Shown: positions 27,924-36,334, counted from the first letter of the stretch. The stretch is 64,000 bases of DNA from Phycisphaeraceae bacterium (GCA_028277745.1 JANQFR010000049.1:62001-126000); one strand, 5' to 3'. Numbers and translations are program-made. The notes: generated from the sequence alone by a model not told the origin.

Positions 27924-27949
27924 GTTGACGCCGCGGCCGCGGCGTCAAC
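27924..27949. repeat. Perfect 26-base palindrome at a stop codon
   Basis: GTTGACGCCGCGG (27924-27936) is directly followed by its exact reverse complement (27937-27949), with no loop. It overlaps the stop codon of array member 3 (27945-27947). No T-run follows on the minus strand, so it is not a standard terminator; a protein-binding site or mRNA-processing hairpin is possible. Confidence 0.85.
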
Positions 27950-28988
27950 GGATGCGGTCGCGGTTGCGGAGGCCGCCGGTGACGCGTGAGGCCGCGACGA
28001 CTTCAGAGCCGGTGGGCCAGTAGAGGTTGGGGTCGCGCGACTCGGCGTTGTTCAGGGGTTCGGCGTGGCCGTCGAAGAACAGCGCGTTGATGCGGCGCCC
28101 CGGGTGGCGGTAGGTGTAGGCGGCGGCGGTGGGGGCGAGGTCGGGGTCGGAGCGGCTGACCATTTTGTAGGGGCTGCCGTTGTCGAGGCCGAAGGGGTTG
28201 AGGGCGGGGCCGCGGGTGATCCAGTTGTCGCCCTTGACCTGGCCGTCGTGGATATTGAAGGTGACGCGGCCGGTGGTCGTGACGTAACGGGCGCCGTCCA
28301 TGGCGAAGACCTTGCGCGACGGCGGGCCGACCTGGGTGACTTTGAAGTTGTAACGGGCCGGGTCGGTGCGCACGGCTAATTCGTCGGCGGTCATCGACCA
28401 GCCGTGCAGCTTGTAGCCACGGCCATACTTGGTGCGGGTGAGCTTGTCGTCGAAAGCGTGGAAGCCGATGGGCGAGGAATAGCTGTTGTAGCGGATGGCC
28501 GACGGGTGGGGCCAGCCGGGCAGGCTGTCGTAGATGGTGTTGCCGGTGCTGCCGACGAAAATGCCGTTGTAAGTGAACTGGTTCCCCGGGCAGCGAAACT
28601 CCTCATCAAAAATCTGAAGCAGACGGGTGTTACGGTCGCTCGAGAGCCCAAGCCTCTGGCCGAGCAGCGGAGACATCCAGTCGCCCTCCATGACCGGACG
28701 ATCGGCGCCCTGGGACGCCCGGTTGAGGACTTGGCCACGGTATGCTTCGTAGCCGCTGGTGTTGGGCCCGGGGATGATCTTGTCGTTGTCGTGGAAGTAG
28801 ACGGCCAGCGCCACGCCGGTCTGCCGGAGATTGCTCGCGCAGGCCGCGGTATAGGCTTGCCGCCGCGCCATGGCCATCGCGGGCAGCAGGATCGCCAGGA
28901 TGAGCGCGACGGTGGCCAGCACCACGAGTAACTCAATAAACGTAAACCCCCGTGGCCCCCGGCCGAGGCCCCCTTGAATAGCGTGCAT
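27945..28988 (-). CDS. Pseudopilin-like protein, array member 3
   Basis: 347 residues from ATG 28988, preceded by GGGAGG; the open frame to 29141 runs into the regulator gene. Prepilin signal PRGFTFIELLVVLATVALI. Shared motifs: PGPNTSG, GDWMSPLLGQRLGL, NTRLLQIFDEEFRCPGNQF, PSRKVFAMDGARY, YRHPGRRINALFFDG (H-X10-DG), LYWPTGSEVV and NRDRIR. The start lies 35 bases after the response regulator stop, so the array appears to be read from the kinase-regulator unit. Confidence 0.9.
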   Translation of the reverse strand: MHAIQGGLGRGPRGFTFIELLVVLATVALILAILLPAMAMARRQAYTAACASNLRQTGVALAVYFHDNDKIIPGPNTSGYEAYRGQVLNRASQGADRPVMEGDWMSPLLGQRLGLSSDRNTRLLQIFDEEFRCPGNQFTYNGIFVGSTGNTIYDSLPGWPHPSAIRYNSYSSPIGFHAFDDKLTRTKYGRGYKLHGWSMTADELAVRTDPARYNFKVTQVGPPSRKVFAMDGARYVTTTGRVTFNIHDGQVKGDNWITRGPALNPFGLDNGSPYKMVSRSDPDLAPTAAAYTYRHPGRRINALFFDGHAEPLNNAESRDPNLYWPTGSEVVAASRVTGGLRNRDRIR

Positions 28989-29023
28989 GCCTGTTTCCTC
29001 CCGATACCGCCACACCAACTCCG

Positions 29024-29770
29024 TTAATCCGGGTCCATCTTGAATCCCACGCCGCGCACGGTGCGTATGTAGCGGCCTACGCGGCCGAGCTTGCGACGAA
29101 GGGTGTAGACGCGGGAATCGATGGCCCGGCTGTCTTCGCACCGCCCCTCAGCGGGGTCGTCCGCGTTGCACAACGCCTTGCCGATCTCCACACGGCTGAA
29201 GACCTGCTTCGGGCGAGAGGCCAGCAGCGTGAGCAGCCGGAACTCGCCGAGCGAGAGTTGGACCGGCTCACCGCCGACAAACACCTCATACTCGCCCAGC
29301 CGGATGGTCAGCTCCCCGACGCGTAGAACGTTGGCCAGCGGCGGGCCCATCTCGCGCAGCTCGTCGCAGGCGGCGCGGCGGCGGATCAGCGTCTTGATTC
29401 GGGCGACGACGACGCTGTGCCGCATGCCGAGATTCACGAAATCGTCGGCGCCGGCGCGGAGGCTCTCGATGTACGACTCGCCATCGGGGTCCTCGTCGAC
29501 AATGAGGATAGGCACAAGGCTGGCCCGTGGGTTGCGGCGGATAGCGCGGCAGAGGGCCGTGGCGGTACGAGGCCGGATCGTGTGGTCGAGCAGCACGACG
29601 TCGATCCACGACACCTCCAGCGCCGTGGAAAGGTCCTCGGGGCTGCGGTAGAGAACCTCGAAACCCTCGTCGCCAAGTTCACGCGCGATGCGCTGATAGG
29701 CCGAAGGATTGTTGCCCACCACCATGATGTGGCAGAGGCGGGACAGGAAGCTGGAGTCCATGGTCTTCAC
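29024..29770 (-). CDS. OmpR/PhoB-type response regulator
   Basis: 248 residues from GTG 29770, which overlaps the kinase stop as GTGA; ATG 29761 is an alternative. Receiver domain 14-130 with the phospho-acceptor Asp62 in VVLLDHTIRP. Winged-helix domain about 150-246 with LRVGELTIRLGEYEVFVGG, LSLGEFRLLTLLASRPKQVF and the C-terminal VYTLRRKLGRVGRYIRTVRG. No histidine kinase is nearby; its upstream partner is a Ser/Thr kinase. It presumably controls transcription of the pseudopilin array. Confidence 0.93.
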   Translation of the reverse strand: MKTMDSSFLSRLCHIMVVGNNPSAYQRIARELGDEGFEVLYRSPEDLSTALEVSWIDVVLLDHTIRPRTATALCRAIRRNPRASLVPILIVDEDPDGESYIESLRAGADDFVNLGMRHSVVVARIKTLIRRRAACDELREMGPPLANVLRVGELTIRLGEYEVFVGGEPVQLSLGEFRLLTLLASRPKQVFSRVEIGKALCNADDPAEGRCEDSRAIDSRVYTLRRKLGRVGRYIRTVRGVGFKMDPD

Positions 29771-31386
29771 GGGTGATTGGCCTCGGGGTGGGGGAATCGC
29801 AGGCGGGGCGGTTCATGCGTCGCCAAGGTCGGCCGGGTTTCCGCGGGGCTAAGGGGAGGCGCGGGTTGACTGCTTCGCAAACCTTCGAGGGCGGAAGGCA
29901 GCAAGACGACCTGTGTTGGGCTGGTGACGATGATTTGAGGAGCGCCCTGATACTGCGTGACCTGCCCCTTGACGAAGATCCGCCGCCCGGTGATGCGGTC
30001 GGCGTCGAACGCACCGAACGCGTCGCGCATCGCGTCGAATGTTTCAGGGAAGAAGACACAGTCGAACGTCGCGTGTCGGGCGAGATCGGTCAGGATCAAC
30101 CGCCCGACCTTACCGTTGGCGGCCACGCTCAGCTCCAGCACGCGCCCTTCGATGCCGACCACACGCCCCGGGTCTTCGATGCTCAGCCGGCGGAGGGTGT
30201 CGATGTCGCCGGGAGAAGTGACCAGCCCAACGTCCTGGCCGAGCCAGTTAAGCCCGCGGAGACGGTCGGCTTCGACAAACTCACGGAAGAGGGCCGCTTC
30301 CGAAGGTTCGCCGTTGAGCTGAGAAACCGCCGAACGGCGCTGGGTCCTTTCAATCTGATAGAGCCCCGCCACCGCGCCAAAACCAGCCAGAACGGCCACG
30401 AGCGCGGCAAGCATCAAGCCGGCGATGAGGGCGCGAACGCGCAACGGCTTGGCCCGCCGGTCGATCAAGGCCTCCAGCGCGCGGGCGAACCGCCGGCCTT
30501 CCGGAGAAGCGGCCGCCACCGTGTCCAGCGGGATCGAGTGGACACGCAGCAGACGCACGAGATCGTCCAGGTCCGACCAGCGCCGGCCTGGGTCGAGCTC
30601 AAGCGTCTGTTGAATGACCCCGGCGAGCGCTTCGGGCACATCGGGCCGCAACTCGCTGAGCCGCGGAAGCTTGGGATCGGCCGTGGCCATCTGCGCACCG
30701 GCGTACGGCGGCGCGCCGGTCAGCAAGTGCCAGAGCGTCGCCCCAAAGCTGAAGACGTCCGCCACGGGTTTCGCGGCATACCCCGCTTCAACCTCCGGGG
30801 CCATATAACTCGCGGTCCCGACGCGCAGATGCTCCTGCCCCTCGGCCGATTCCGCCGGGTGGGCCGCGGCCAGCCCGAAATCGGTGACCTTGCACCGGCC
30901 CGATCGGGTCAGGATGAGGTTCGCGGGCTTGATGTCGCGATGCAGGATGCCTTCGCGGTGGGCGTAAGCCAGCGCCTCGGCGACATCGGCCATGATCTGG
31001 CAGCCCCGCACAAGATCGAACGCGCCGTTCGACGCAATGAGTTGCTTGAGGTTATGGCCTTCGATCAACTCCATGGCGATGAAGTGCCAGCCGCCCTGCT
31101 GGCCGACTTCGTAGATGCGGACGATGTTTTCATGGTCCAGCGCCGCGGCCGCCCGGGCCTCGTTACGAACGGCCGATGACAGGTCGGCCCACGCCGAGTC
31201 TTCCAGACGCGGGATCAGCTTGAGGGCGATCTTCCGGCCAAGTTCGTCATCCCACGCCGCGTAAACCGCCCCGACCTTGCCCGACCCGATGAACCGCAGC
31301 AGCCGATAACGCCCGATCACCTGGCCAAGCAATGGATCGCCAATCGGCCCGGAGGCGAAGCTGGGATCGGGCGTCGCAGCCACCAT
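29767..31386 (-). CDS. Membrane Ser/Thr protein kinase
   Basis: 539 residues. Kinase domain about 27-300: Gly loop GSGKVGAVY (34-42), Lys56 in ALKL, HRDIKPANLIL with Asp151, DFG 169-171 and the VGTASYMAPEVEAGY activation segment. One membrane helix at about 325-347 (ALIAGLMLAALVAVLAGFGA) puts a 190-residue C-terminal domain outside the cytoplasm; that domain has a beta-rich region (GRVVGIEGRVLELSVAANG) like an OB-type fold. It is translationally coupled to the response regulator, so it may phosphorylate or sense for that protein. Confidence 0.94.
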   Translation of the reverse strand: MVAATPDPSFASGPIGDPLLGQVIGRYRLLRFIGSGKVGAVYAAWDDELGRKIALKLIPRLEDSAWADLSSAVRNEARAAAALDHENIVRIYEVGQQGGWHFIAMELIEGHNLKQLIASNGAFDLVRGCQIMADVAEALAYAHREGILHRDIKPANLILTRSGRCKVTDFGLAAAHPAESAEGQEHLRVGTASYMAPEVEAGYAAKPVADVFSFGATLWHLLTGAPPYAGAQMATADPKLPRLSELRPDVPEALAGVIQQTLELDPGRRWSDLDDLVRLLRVHSIPLDTVAAASPEGRRFARALEALIDRRAKPLRVRALIAGLMLAALVAVLAGFGAVAGLYQIERTQRRSAVSQLNGEPSEAALFREFVEADRLRGLNWLGQDVGLVTSPGDIDTLRRLSIEDPGRVVGIEGRVLELSVAANGKVGRLILTDLARHATFDCVFFPETFDAMRDAFGAFDADRITGRRIFVKGQVTQYQGAPQIIVTSPTQVVLLPSALEGLRSSQPAPPLSPAETRPTLATHEPPRLRFPHPEANHP

Positions 31387-31522
31387 GACGTAATTTTTGC
31401 GAAAGAATCACATAACCGCGCAACAGAATTGTTCAAAGCCGATGAGTCTGCGCATAAAAACACGTGAATACATGAGCAGGACACCCCGGGAGGGTGTTTC
31501 GTACTCGAACCGACAGGGACCC

Positions 31523-31978
31523 TTAAAAGCAGTCATCCCCGGGCAACTCTGACGCCTGCCGAATCCAGCTTTCCCAAAGCCCCTCGTCGAACGAATCGTC
31601 CTCGCGGATATGGCAGTATCGCGTCCCCTCATGCTTGGATTCAACCGGAGGAGCAGGACGCAGCGACGCACCTCGGAAGAAAGTGACCTTGACATACTTC
31701 GTAAAGCAATGGAAAGCGAGGAACCAGCCGCGGCCCTCGATGCCATAGAAAGGTGTGTTCCACCTCACCGCCTTTCGGACAGTGGGCACGCTACGCACGA
31801 TGAGCGCGTCGAGCCGACGCCCTGCGTCGCGTTTCCAGCCCGGCATGGCCATGATGTAGGCCTGCACGGGCGCGTCGCCATCAGCCTTCGCGATCTGCGG
31901 GTTGCCCCCCGCCAGGAGCTTCGGCTTTTCGCCCTCGGCCTGGCCCTTGCCCCTGGCTGGCGTGGGTTTCTTGCTCAT
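31523..31978 (-). CDS. DUF1801 (YdhG-like) protein
   Basis: 151 residues. After a Lys-rich start, the DUF1801 pattern is clear: VQAYIMAMPGWKRDAGRRLDAL, VRKAVRWNTPFYG, GWFLAFHCFTKYVKVTFFRG and a C-terminal DSFDEGLWESWIRQA. Proteins of this cytoplasmic family have unknown function, with a cystatin-like alpha/beta fold. It lies 135 bases downstream of a DoxX-like gene in an ArsR-led run, an association often seen for DUF1801 with SRPBCC/ArsR genes. Confidence 0.85.
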   Translation of the reverse strand: MSKKPTPARGKGQAEGEKPKLLAGGNPQIAKADGDAPVQAYIMAMPGWKRDAGRRLDALIVRSVPTVRKAVRWNTPFYGIEGRGWFLAFHCFTKYVKVTFFRGASLRPAPPVESKHEGTRYCHIREDDSFDEGLWESWIRQASELPGDDCF

Positions 31979-32113
31979 ACCGCCCGGCTCCTTGCACGTC
32001 GCTTTGTAGCGGCCCCGGCGCAGAAAACGGACTCGGAAGCTCTAGCGTTGATCCGATGAGATATTGGTGCGCTTTTCCGTGATCGACGCCTTTTCACAAT
32101 CGTTCTTTCTCCT

Positions 32114-32482
32114 TTAATGAGGATTCAGCACAAACCTGCCGAAAGAGATAAATGCACTTATGACCGCCACAACCATCCAATAAATCACAGGACCAGGCTC
32201 CACATGACTCGAACGAACATGCAATACGCAAAAGAACAGCATCTCCGCAGCGACGCAGGCCGCCGCAATAGGGACAAGGATGGCCAGAGGTTGATAAAAC
32301 GCCGGGAGGATGAGGCATAGGCTGAGAAGCAATTCAAACACACCCATTCCCAGCCATATCCCGTTGGGAATCGCCTTTAAGGAAGGCATGGTTTTCTCGG
32401 CGGAATTGGAAAACTTCCAAACTGCGCCGATGGCGGTGTGTAAGGCGAGCAAGGCCTGAAGAACCCACAAGAATATGTTCAT
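32114..32482 (-). CDS. DoxX-like membrane protein
   Basis: 122 residues with four membrane helices (about 1-20, 42-65, 68-90 and 100-118) and the DoxX-like pattern VWKFSNSAEKTMPSLKAIPNG between helices 1 and 2. This family is small and integral, with a possible role in redox or stress, not settled. It starts 24 bases after the SRPBCC stop, so it is in the ArsR-led operon. Confidence 0.8.
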   Translation of the reverse strand: MNIFLWVLQALLALHTAIGAVWKFSNSAEKTMPSLKAIPNGIWLGMGVFELLLSLCLILPAFYQPLAILVPIAAACVAAEMLFFCVLHVRSSHVEPGPVIYWMVVAVISAFISFGRFVLNPH

Positions 32483-32506
32483 TGTCTATCGCCTGTCAGC
32501 ATCTAT

Positions 32507-32947
32507 TCATAAAATCCTGACGAGCAGGTCGATGAGTCTCTCGCTCATCATCTTCCAGCCGTAGCGTGCGCCCGCAGCGTTCTGCTTTTGGTCCGGCCTG
32601 AAGCCCGACTGCACGAGGGATAAGCGCGTCCCCGACGACGTGGGCGTGAGCGTAAACGTCACGACGGTGTCGATGTCGCCGACAACCCAGCTCCAACTGA
32701 GCTTCCTCTGCGCCTCGATCTCAAGCATCCGGCAGTTCACGATGCCATCCCAACCGGGTTTCGGTTGCGACTCGAACGTGAAGGCCGCTCCCGACTCGAG
32801 TTTGAAACCGACAGCAGGCAGGAGCCACTCCGCAAGCAGCACGGGATCGGTGAGCGCACGCCATACCTTCTCTGGCGGGTGAGGCAACTCGAGTTCAAAC
32901 GCAAGAGACTCCGTTTGCGGAGGCGGGGTCTTGTCGGCGTGAGTCAT
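32507..32947 (-). CDS. SRPBCC/AHSA1-family protein
   Basis: 146 residues with the AHSA1-type START fold pattern: AFELELPHPPEKVWRALTDP, LAEWLLPAVGFKLESGAAFTF, NCRMLEIEAQRKLSWSWVVG and a C-terminal long helix. These bind hydrophobic ligands. The ATG overlaps the ArsR stop (32944-32947), a common pairing in which the ArsR repressor and SRPBCC protein are co-expressed. Confidence 0.92.
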   Translation of the reverse strand: MTHADKTPPPQTESLAFELELPHPPEKVWRALTDPVLLAEWLLPAVGFKLESGAAFTFESQPKPGWDGIVNCRMLEIEAQRKLSWSWVVGDIDTVVTFTLTPTSSGTRLSLVQSGFRPDQKQNAAGARYGWKMMSERLIDLLVRIL

Positions 32948-33267
32948 GGATCCATCTTCTCCAGCAGTTGTTCAAGGCGGCCGAGGTGCTCCGCCCAGAA
33001 GACGCGGTGGTGGGCGATCCAGTCGATCAGTGGCTTGATCCCACGTGGCTCCACCCGGTAATAAGCGCATCGCCCCTCCCGGCGGTCCTTCACCAGGCCG
33101 GCATCCTTCAAGGTGGTGAGATGTTGCGAGACCGCCGGCTGCGAGATGTCAAAACGCGCCGTGAGGTCCTTCACCGCCGCTTCACCACGCGTGAGCGACT
33201 CGAAGATCGCCCGCCGGCTGGGGTCCGCCAGCGCCTTGAAAATACGGTCTTCGGCCACACTTACCAT
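32944..33267 (-). CDS. ArsR-family transcriptional regulator
   Basis: 107 residues. Winged helix: IFKALADPSRRAIFESLTRGE, DISQPAVSQHLTTLKDAGLV and DRREGRCAYYRVEP. It lacks the Cys pair of metal-sensing ArsR proteins and so belongs to the SRPBCC-associated subgroup. The palindrome ATAAGTG-AA-CACTTAT begins 10 bases upstream of the start (33277-33292), an obvious autoregulatory operator. Confidence 0.95.
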   Translation of the reverse strand: MVSVAEDRIFKALADPSRRAIFESLTRGEAAVKDLTARFDISQPAVSQHLTTLKDAGLVKDRREGRCAYYRVEPRGIKPLIDWIAHHRVFWAEHLGRLEQLLEKMDP

Positions 33268-33276
33268 CCCCTAAAT

Positions 33277-33292
33277 ATAAGTGAACACTTAT
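33277..33292 (-). promoter_or_regulatory. ArsR operator palindrome
   Basis: Perfect 7-2-7 inverted repeat, ATAAGTG then AA then CACTTAT, 10 bases before the ArsR start codon. It overlaps the likely -10 region (TATATT on the minus strand) and the ribosome-binding region. It matches the usual size of ArsR-type sites. Confidence 0.8.
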
Positions 33293-33344
33293 TGATTATC
33301 AAGCACGCTGATAAATTGACCGCGCACAGCCCCTGCTCAACGGC

Positions 33345-33434
33345 CAGCTATGCGATCCGGGTTATCTCGTCCGGCAATGCGAACACGAGAAGGTCAGCGA
33401 TACCCTTCGGGTTTAACGGGGCACGTGATCGCGA
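33345..33434 (-). pseudogene. Fragment of a second copy of the zinc-ribbon gene
   Basis: On the minus strand DFSRSRAPLNPKGIADLLVF can be read, matching DFSRPRVPLNPQTICDLLVF of the intact gene at 46050-46430 at most positions. The reading then stops after a few more codons and the rest of the gene, including both CxxC motifs, is absent. It is joined at GAGAAATCG to a copy of the tRNA-Pro downstream region. Confidence 0.75.
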
Positions 33435-33540
33435 GAAATCGTGTGTTTGAACTATTCACTTGACGGCGCAAGTCTTGATTACACAATAAGAAAACCCATC
33501 GATGGCTCACTGAAGGGGCTCTTTCTGACACAGATCGGGG
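33435..33540. repeat. Copy of the tRNA-Pro 3' flank / recombinase end
   Basis: About 106 bases aligning with 47354-47460 at roughly seven in eight positions by eye, from GAAATCG to GATCGGGG. It includes a recombinase C-terminus coding sequence in one direction, a weakened version of the tRNA terminator and the last 6 bases of tRNA-Pro. It could be an attachment-site duplication or a relic copy. Confidence 0.75.
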
Positions 33541-33600
33541 TAGCCGGACACCAGTTGAACTTTTCGTGGCTGGCGTACCGAAAACGGGGCTTGCCACCAC

Positions 33601-33678
33601 TTAGGCGCCTGTAAACTCGCCATGGGACGAGATTGCTCGCAGCTTCCCGCTGGTCTGCTCCGCGGTGTAACGCTTGCC
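33601..33678 (-). pseudogene. IS3-family OrfA transposase fragment
   Basis: Minus strand GKRYTAEQTSGKLRAISSHG resembles the start of IS3-type OrfA (KRYTAEQIxxKLREAE...). Only about 25 residues remain before a TAA; the helix-turn-helix end and OrfB are gone. Remainder of the 33541-33811 interval has no recognisable gene; GGACACC-TTGAAC-like bases near 33546 resemble 45848. Confidence 0.45.
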
Positions 33679-33811
33679 TTGTGCCGTGACCAGCTTGTTT
33701 TTTAAGGTCGAACCGCCAGGAGTACGGAATCCGGAGTCGGACTGGGGTTGGGTGCGGAGGCCGGTGCTAATATTATCCGCCTGATGCCGCGACCGTGTCG
33801 AGAACGAACTT

Positions 33812-36334
33812 GTGGTCACACGTGTACACCAAACTTTGATCGTCGCGCTGATCGCGTTAATGTTCGTGGACTCTGGCGTTGCGGAAGAGGCCCCTTCGCT
33901 CGACGTTTTGCAGGCCGAGATTCAAACCACGAATCGGCGGCTTGAGCAAGTCCGGGCGAGCGCTGCGGCGGTGGACCAGATCCTCGACATCGGGCTGGCC
34001 AGCGATGAAGTGGGTGAACTCCTCCACGAGTCGCGCTCCCGGCTACCCCTTCAGCAAGACCTCCTGTCGCGCGTTGCCGCGCGGGAGCGAACGGTCGCTG
34101 AGGCGAAGCTCGACCTTGTCCGAATGCTCGACCAACACCGGCTCGCAGAAGCGGCCGATAAGCCCGGGCTGAAAGAATCCATTCTGGCGCAGGAGGCCTA
34201 CGTCGCTGCGGTGGAAGAAGCGCTGGAGGCCGAAAAACAGCTCGCAACAGAGGCCTCGGCTTTAACATCACGCCTGGACGAAAAGCTTCTCTGGATCAGG
34301 AGTGCGAGCCCCATCGACGTCCAGTGGGTCAACGATGTGGGCGCGGGGGTCGCGTGGTTGGCGGCCCCCGGTCAATGGCGTCTTGTCGGTCAAGCGGCGT
34401 TACGCGGCGCGGCCTCTCATCCCGTCCTTTCCGGGCTTGGCGTTGTGGGCATCCTCGGATTGCTGATTGGGAAGCGTAGATTCAAGCGCCGCGAGGCGCA
34501 ACTGGCTGAGTTGACCCGCCGCTTCTCCACCGACACTTTTTCGCTCACACTGCGTGCATTCCTCCTCACGGTGTTGCGTGTCTTGCCGGGTCCGGCGGCT
34601 TTGCTGGGTGTTTGCGCTTTGCTGCTTGGCGCAGGCGGGGGGTTCCCGGTCGCGATCGCCTGGGGTTCGCTCGCTGCGAGCGTGGTTTGGTTCGGGCTGA
34701 GTTTTTCGCGCGCCATTTGTCGGGAGGGTGGGTTGGCGGCGGCGCATCTGGGGTGGGACGCCCGGAGTTGCCACGTGCTGGCCCGGCACCTTCGGTGGCT
34801 CATCCCGATCCAAGTGTCCGCGGCGTTTGTCGATGCCTGCACGCGGGCCACGAGCGATGAGCTTTACTCCTTCGGGTTGGGACGGCTGGCGTTTTTGCTG
34901 GCCACCCTCGCGTTAGTGGTCTTTCTCGCCCTGGTCTTCCGGCCCCGCAACGGCGTCTTGAGTCCGTTCTTGTCCAGAGACGGTTGGGCATGGCGTCTTC
35001 GCCGCGTGTTGTACATCCCATTGGTGGCCTTACCGTTGGGGCTAGCCGTTGCTGCAAGCGTGGGCTACTACTACACCGCGACCGTCATTCAGACGCGGCT
35101 CTTCCTGAGCGGCTTGATCGTCCTGCTGGGCGTCGCGGCGTACAGCCTGTTTGCCCGCTGGATATCGATCGCCCGGCGGCGGGTCGCCCTGAAGCAGGCC
35201 CGTCAGCGTCTCGCCGAGGAGCGGGAAGCCCGTGAACGAAGCGAAGACGCCGATGCGCCGGTCAGCGGCGAGGCGACACCGGAACTCGATCCACAGGTCC
35301 TCGACGTAGAAGCGGCCAGCGAACAGACCCGCACCCTGTTGCGGATCGGCGCCATCGCCGGGATCGCCGCATCGCTCTGGGCGGTCTGGGCCGACGTGCT
35401 GCCCGCACTGGCGGTGCTCGAAAGCGTGAAGTTAACGGGCGCCACACTGGACGCGGAAAGCGAGGTGATCGTCCCGGCGGTCACCTTGTGGTCATTGACG
35501 CTCGTGGCCCTGCTGATTGCGGTGACCGTGGTGGCCGCCCGTAACCTGCCGGCGCTTTTGGAGCTGGTGGTCCTTGCGCGCTTCCCGATCGATGGAGGGA
35601 CACGCTACGCGATCGTGACGCTCGTGCGGTACGTCGTCATCGCGGGGGGCGTGATCTGGGCCTCACACCTCATCGGCATCGACTGGGGCCGGGCCCAATG
35701 GATTATCGCCGCACTTGGCGTCGGCCTGGGTTTCGGACTTCAGGAAATCGTGGCGAATTTCGTGAGCGGACTCATCATCCTTTTTGAGCGGCCCGTGCGC
35801 GTCGGCGATGTCGTGACCGTGGGCGAGATCAGCGGGACGGTCAGCCGCATCCAAATCCGCGCCACGACCATCACCGACTGGGACAACAAAGAAATCCTGG
35901 TCCCAAACAAAGCATTTATCACGGACCGGGTCATCAACTGGACATTGAGCAGCCCCATCACCCGGCTGCTCATCCCGGTCGGCGTCGCGTACGGGAGCGA
36001 CGTGGTCAAGGCCCACGACGCGATCGCCAACGCGGTGCGGTCGGTGCCGGCCGTGCTCGACGACCCCGCGCCAAGCATTTTGCTCATCGGCTTCGGGGAT
36101 AGCTCACTGGATTTCGAAGTCCGAGCCTTCGTCGGTCAACTCGCTCAACGGCTGCCGACCACGCACGATTTGCACACGGCGATCGAGTCGTCACTGCGGG
36201 AGGCGGGCATCGAGATACCCTTCCCGCAGCACGACCTGTGGTTGCGTGCCAAAGACACTTCAGAGCTGGCGACGGATACGCTGGGCGGTCAACCCAACGA
36301 GGCTTTAGGCCCTGAAGGAAGCCCTCCTCGGTAG
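33812..36334 (+). CDS. Large MscS-type mechanosensitive channel (MscK-like)
   Basis: 840 residues, start GTG 33812. Signal peptide or first helix at 5-25, then a helical periplasmic domain to about 165 (LDVLQAEIQTTNRRLEQV, VEEALEAEKQLATEASAL). About ten membrane helices span 185-630. The pore helix and MscS beta domain are clear: WIIAALGVGLGFGLQEIVAN, FERPVRVGDVVTVGEISGTV, ATTITDWDNKEILVPNKAFI and VINWTLSSPITR. The C-terminal alpha/beta domain ends near 810. It releases solutes upon membrane tension. It stands alone between mobile-element debris and the rhamnosidase. Confidence 0.93.
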   Translation: MVTRVHQTLIVALIALMFVDSGVAEEAPSLDVLQAEIQTTNRRLEQVRASAAAVDQILDIGLASDEVGELLHESRSRLPLQQDLLSRVAARERTVAEAKLDLVRMLDQHRLAEAADKPGLKESILAQEAYVAAVEEALEAEKQLATEASALTSRLDEKLLWIRSASPIDVQWVNDVGAGVAWLAAPGQWRLVGQAALRGAASHPVLSGLGVVGILGLLIGKRRFKRREAQLAELTRRFSTDTFSLTLRAFLLTVLRVLPGPAALLGVCALLLGAGGGFPVAIAWGSLAASVVWFGLSFSRAICREGGLAAAHLGWDARSCHVLARHLRWLIPIQVSAAFVDACTRATSDELYSFGLGRLAFLLATLALVVFLALVFRPRNGVLSPFLSRDGWAWRLRRVLYIPLVALPLGLAVAASVGYYYTATVIQTRLFLSGLIVLLGVAAYSLFARWISIARRRVALKQARQRLAEEREARERSEDADAPVSGEATPELDPQVLDVEAASEQTRTLLRIGAIAGIAASLWAVWADVLPALAVLESVKLTGATLDAESEVIVPAVTLWSLTLVALLIAVTVVAARNLPALLELVVLARFPIDGGTRYAIVTLVRYVVIAGGVIWASHLIGIDWGRAQWIIAALGVGLGFGLQEIVANFVSGLIILFERPVRVGDVVTVGEISGTVSRIQIRATTITDWDNKEILVPNKAFITDRVINWTLSSPITRLLIPVGVAYGSDVVKAHDAIANAVRSVPAVLDDPAPSILLIGFGDSSLDFEVRAFVGQLAQRLPTTHDLHTAIESSLREAGIEIPFPQHDLWLRAKDTSELATDTLGGQPNEALGPEGSPPR

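Noticed and set aside
31408-31522. Terminator after the DUF1801 gene
   Set aside because: An ACACCC/GGGTGT hairpin at 31480-31500 has no T-run on the needed strand, so I did not list it.
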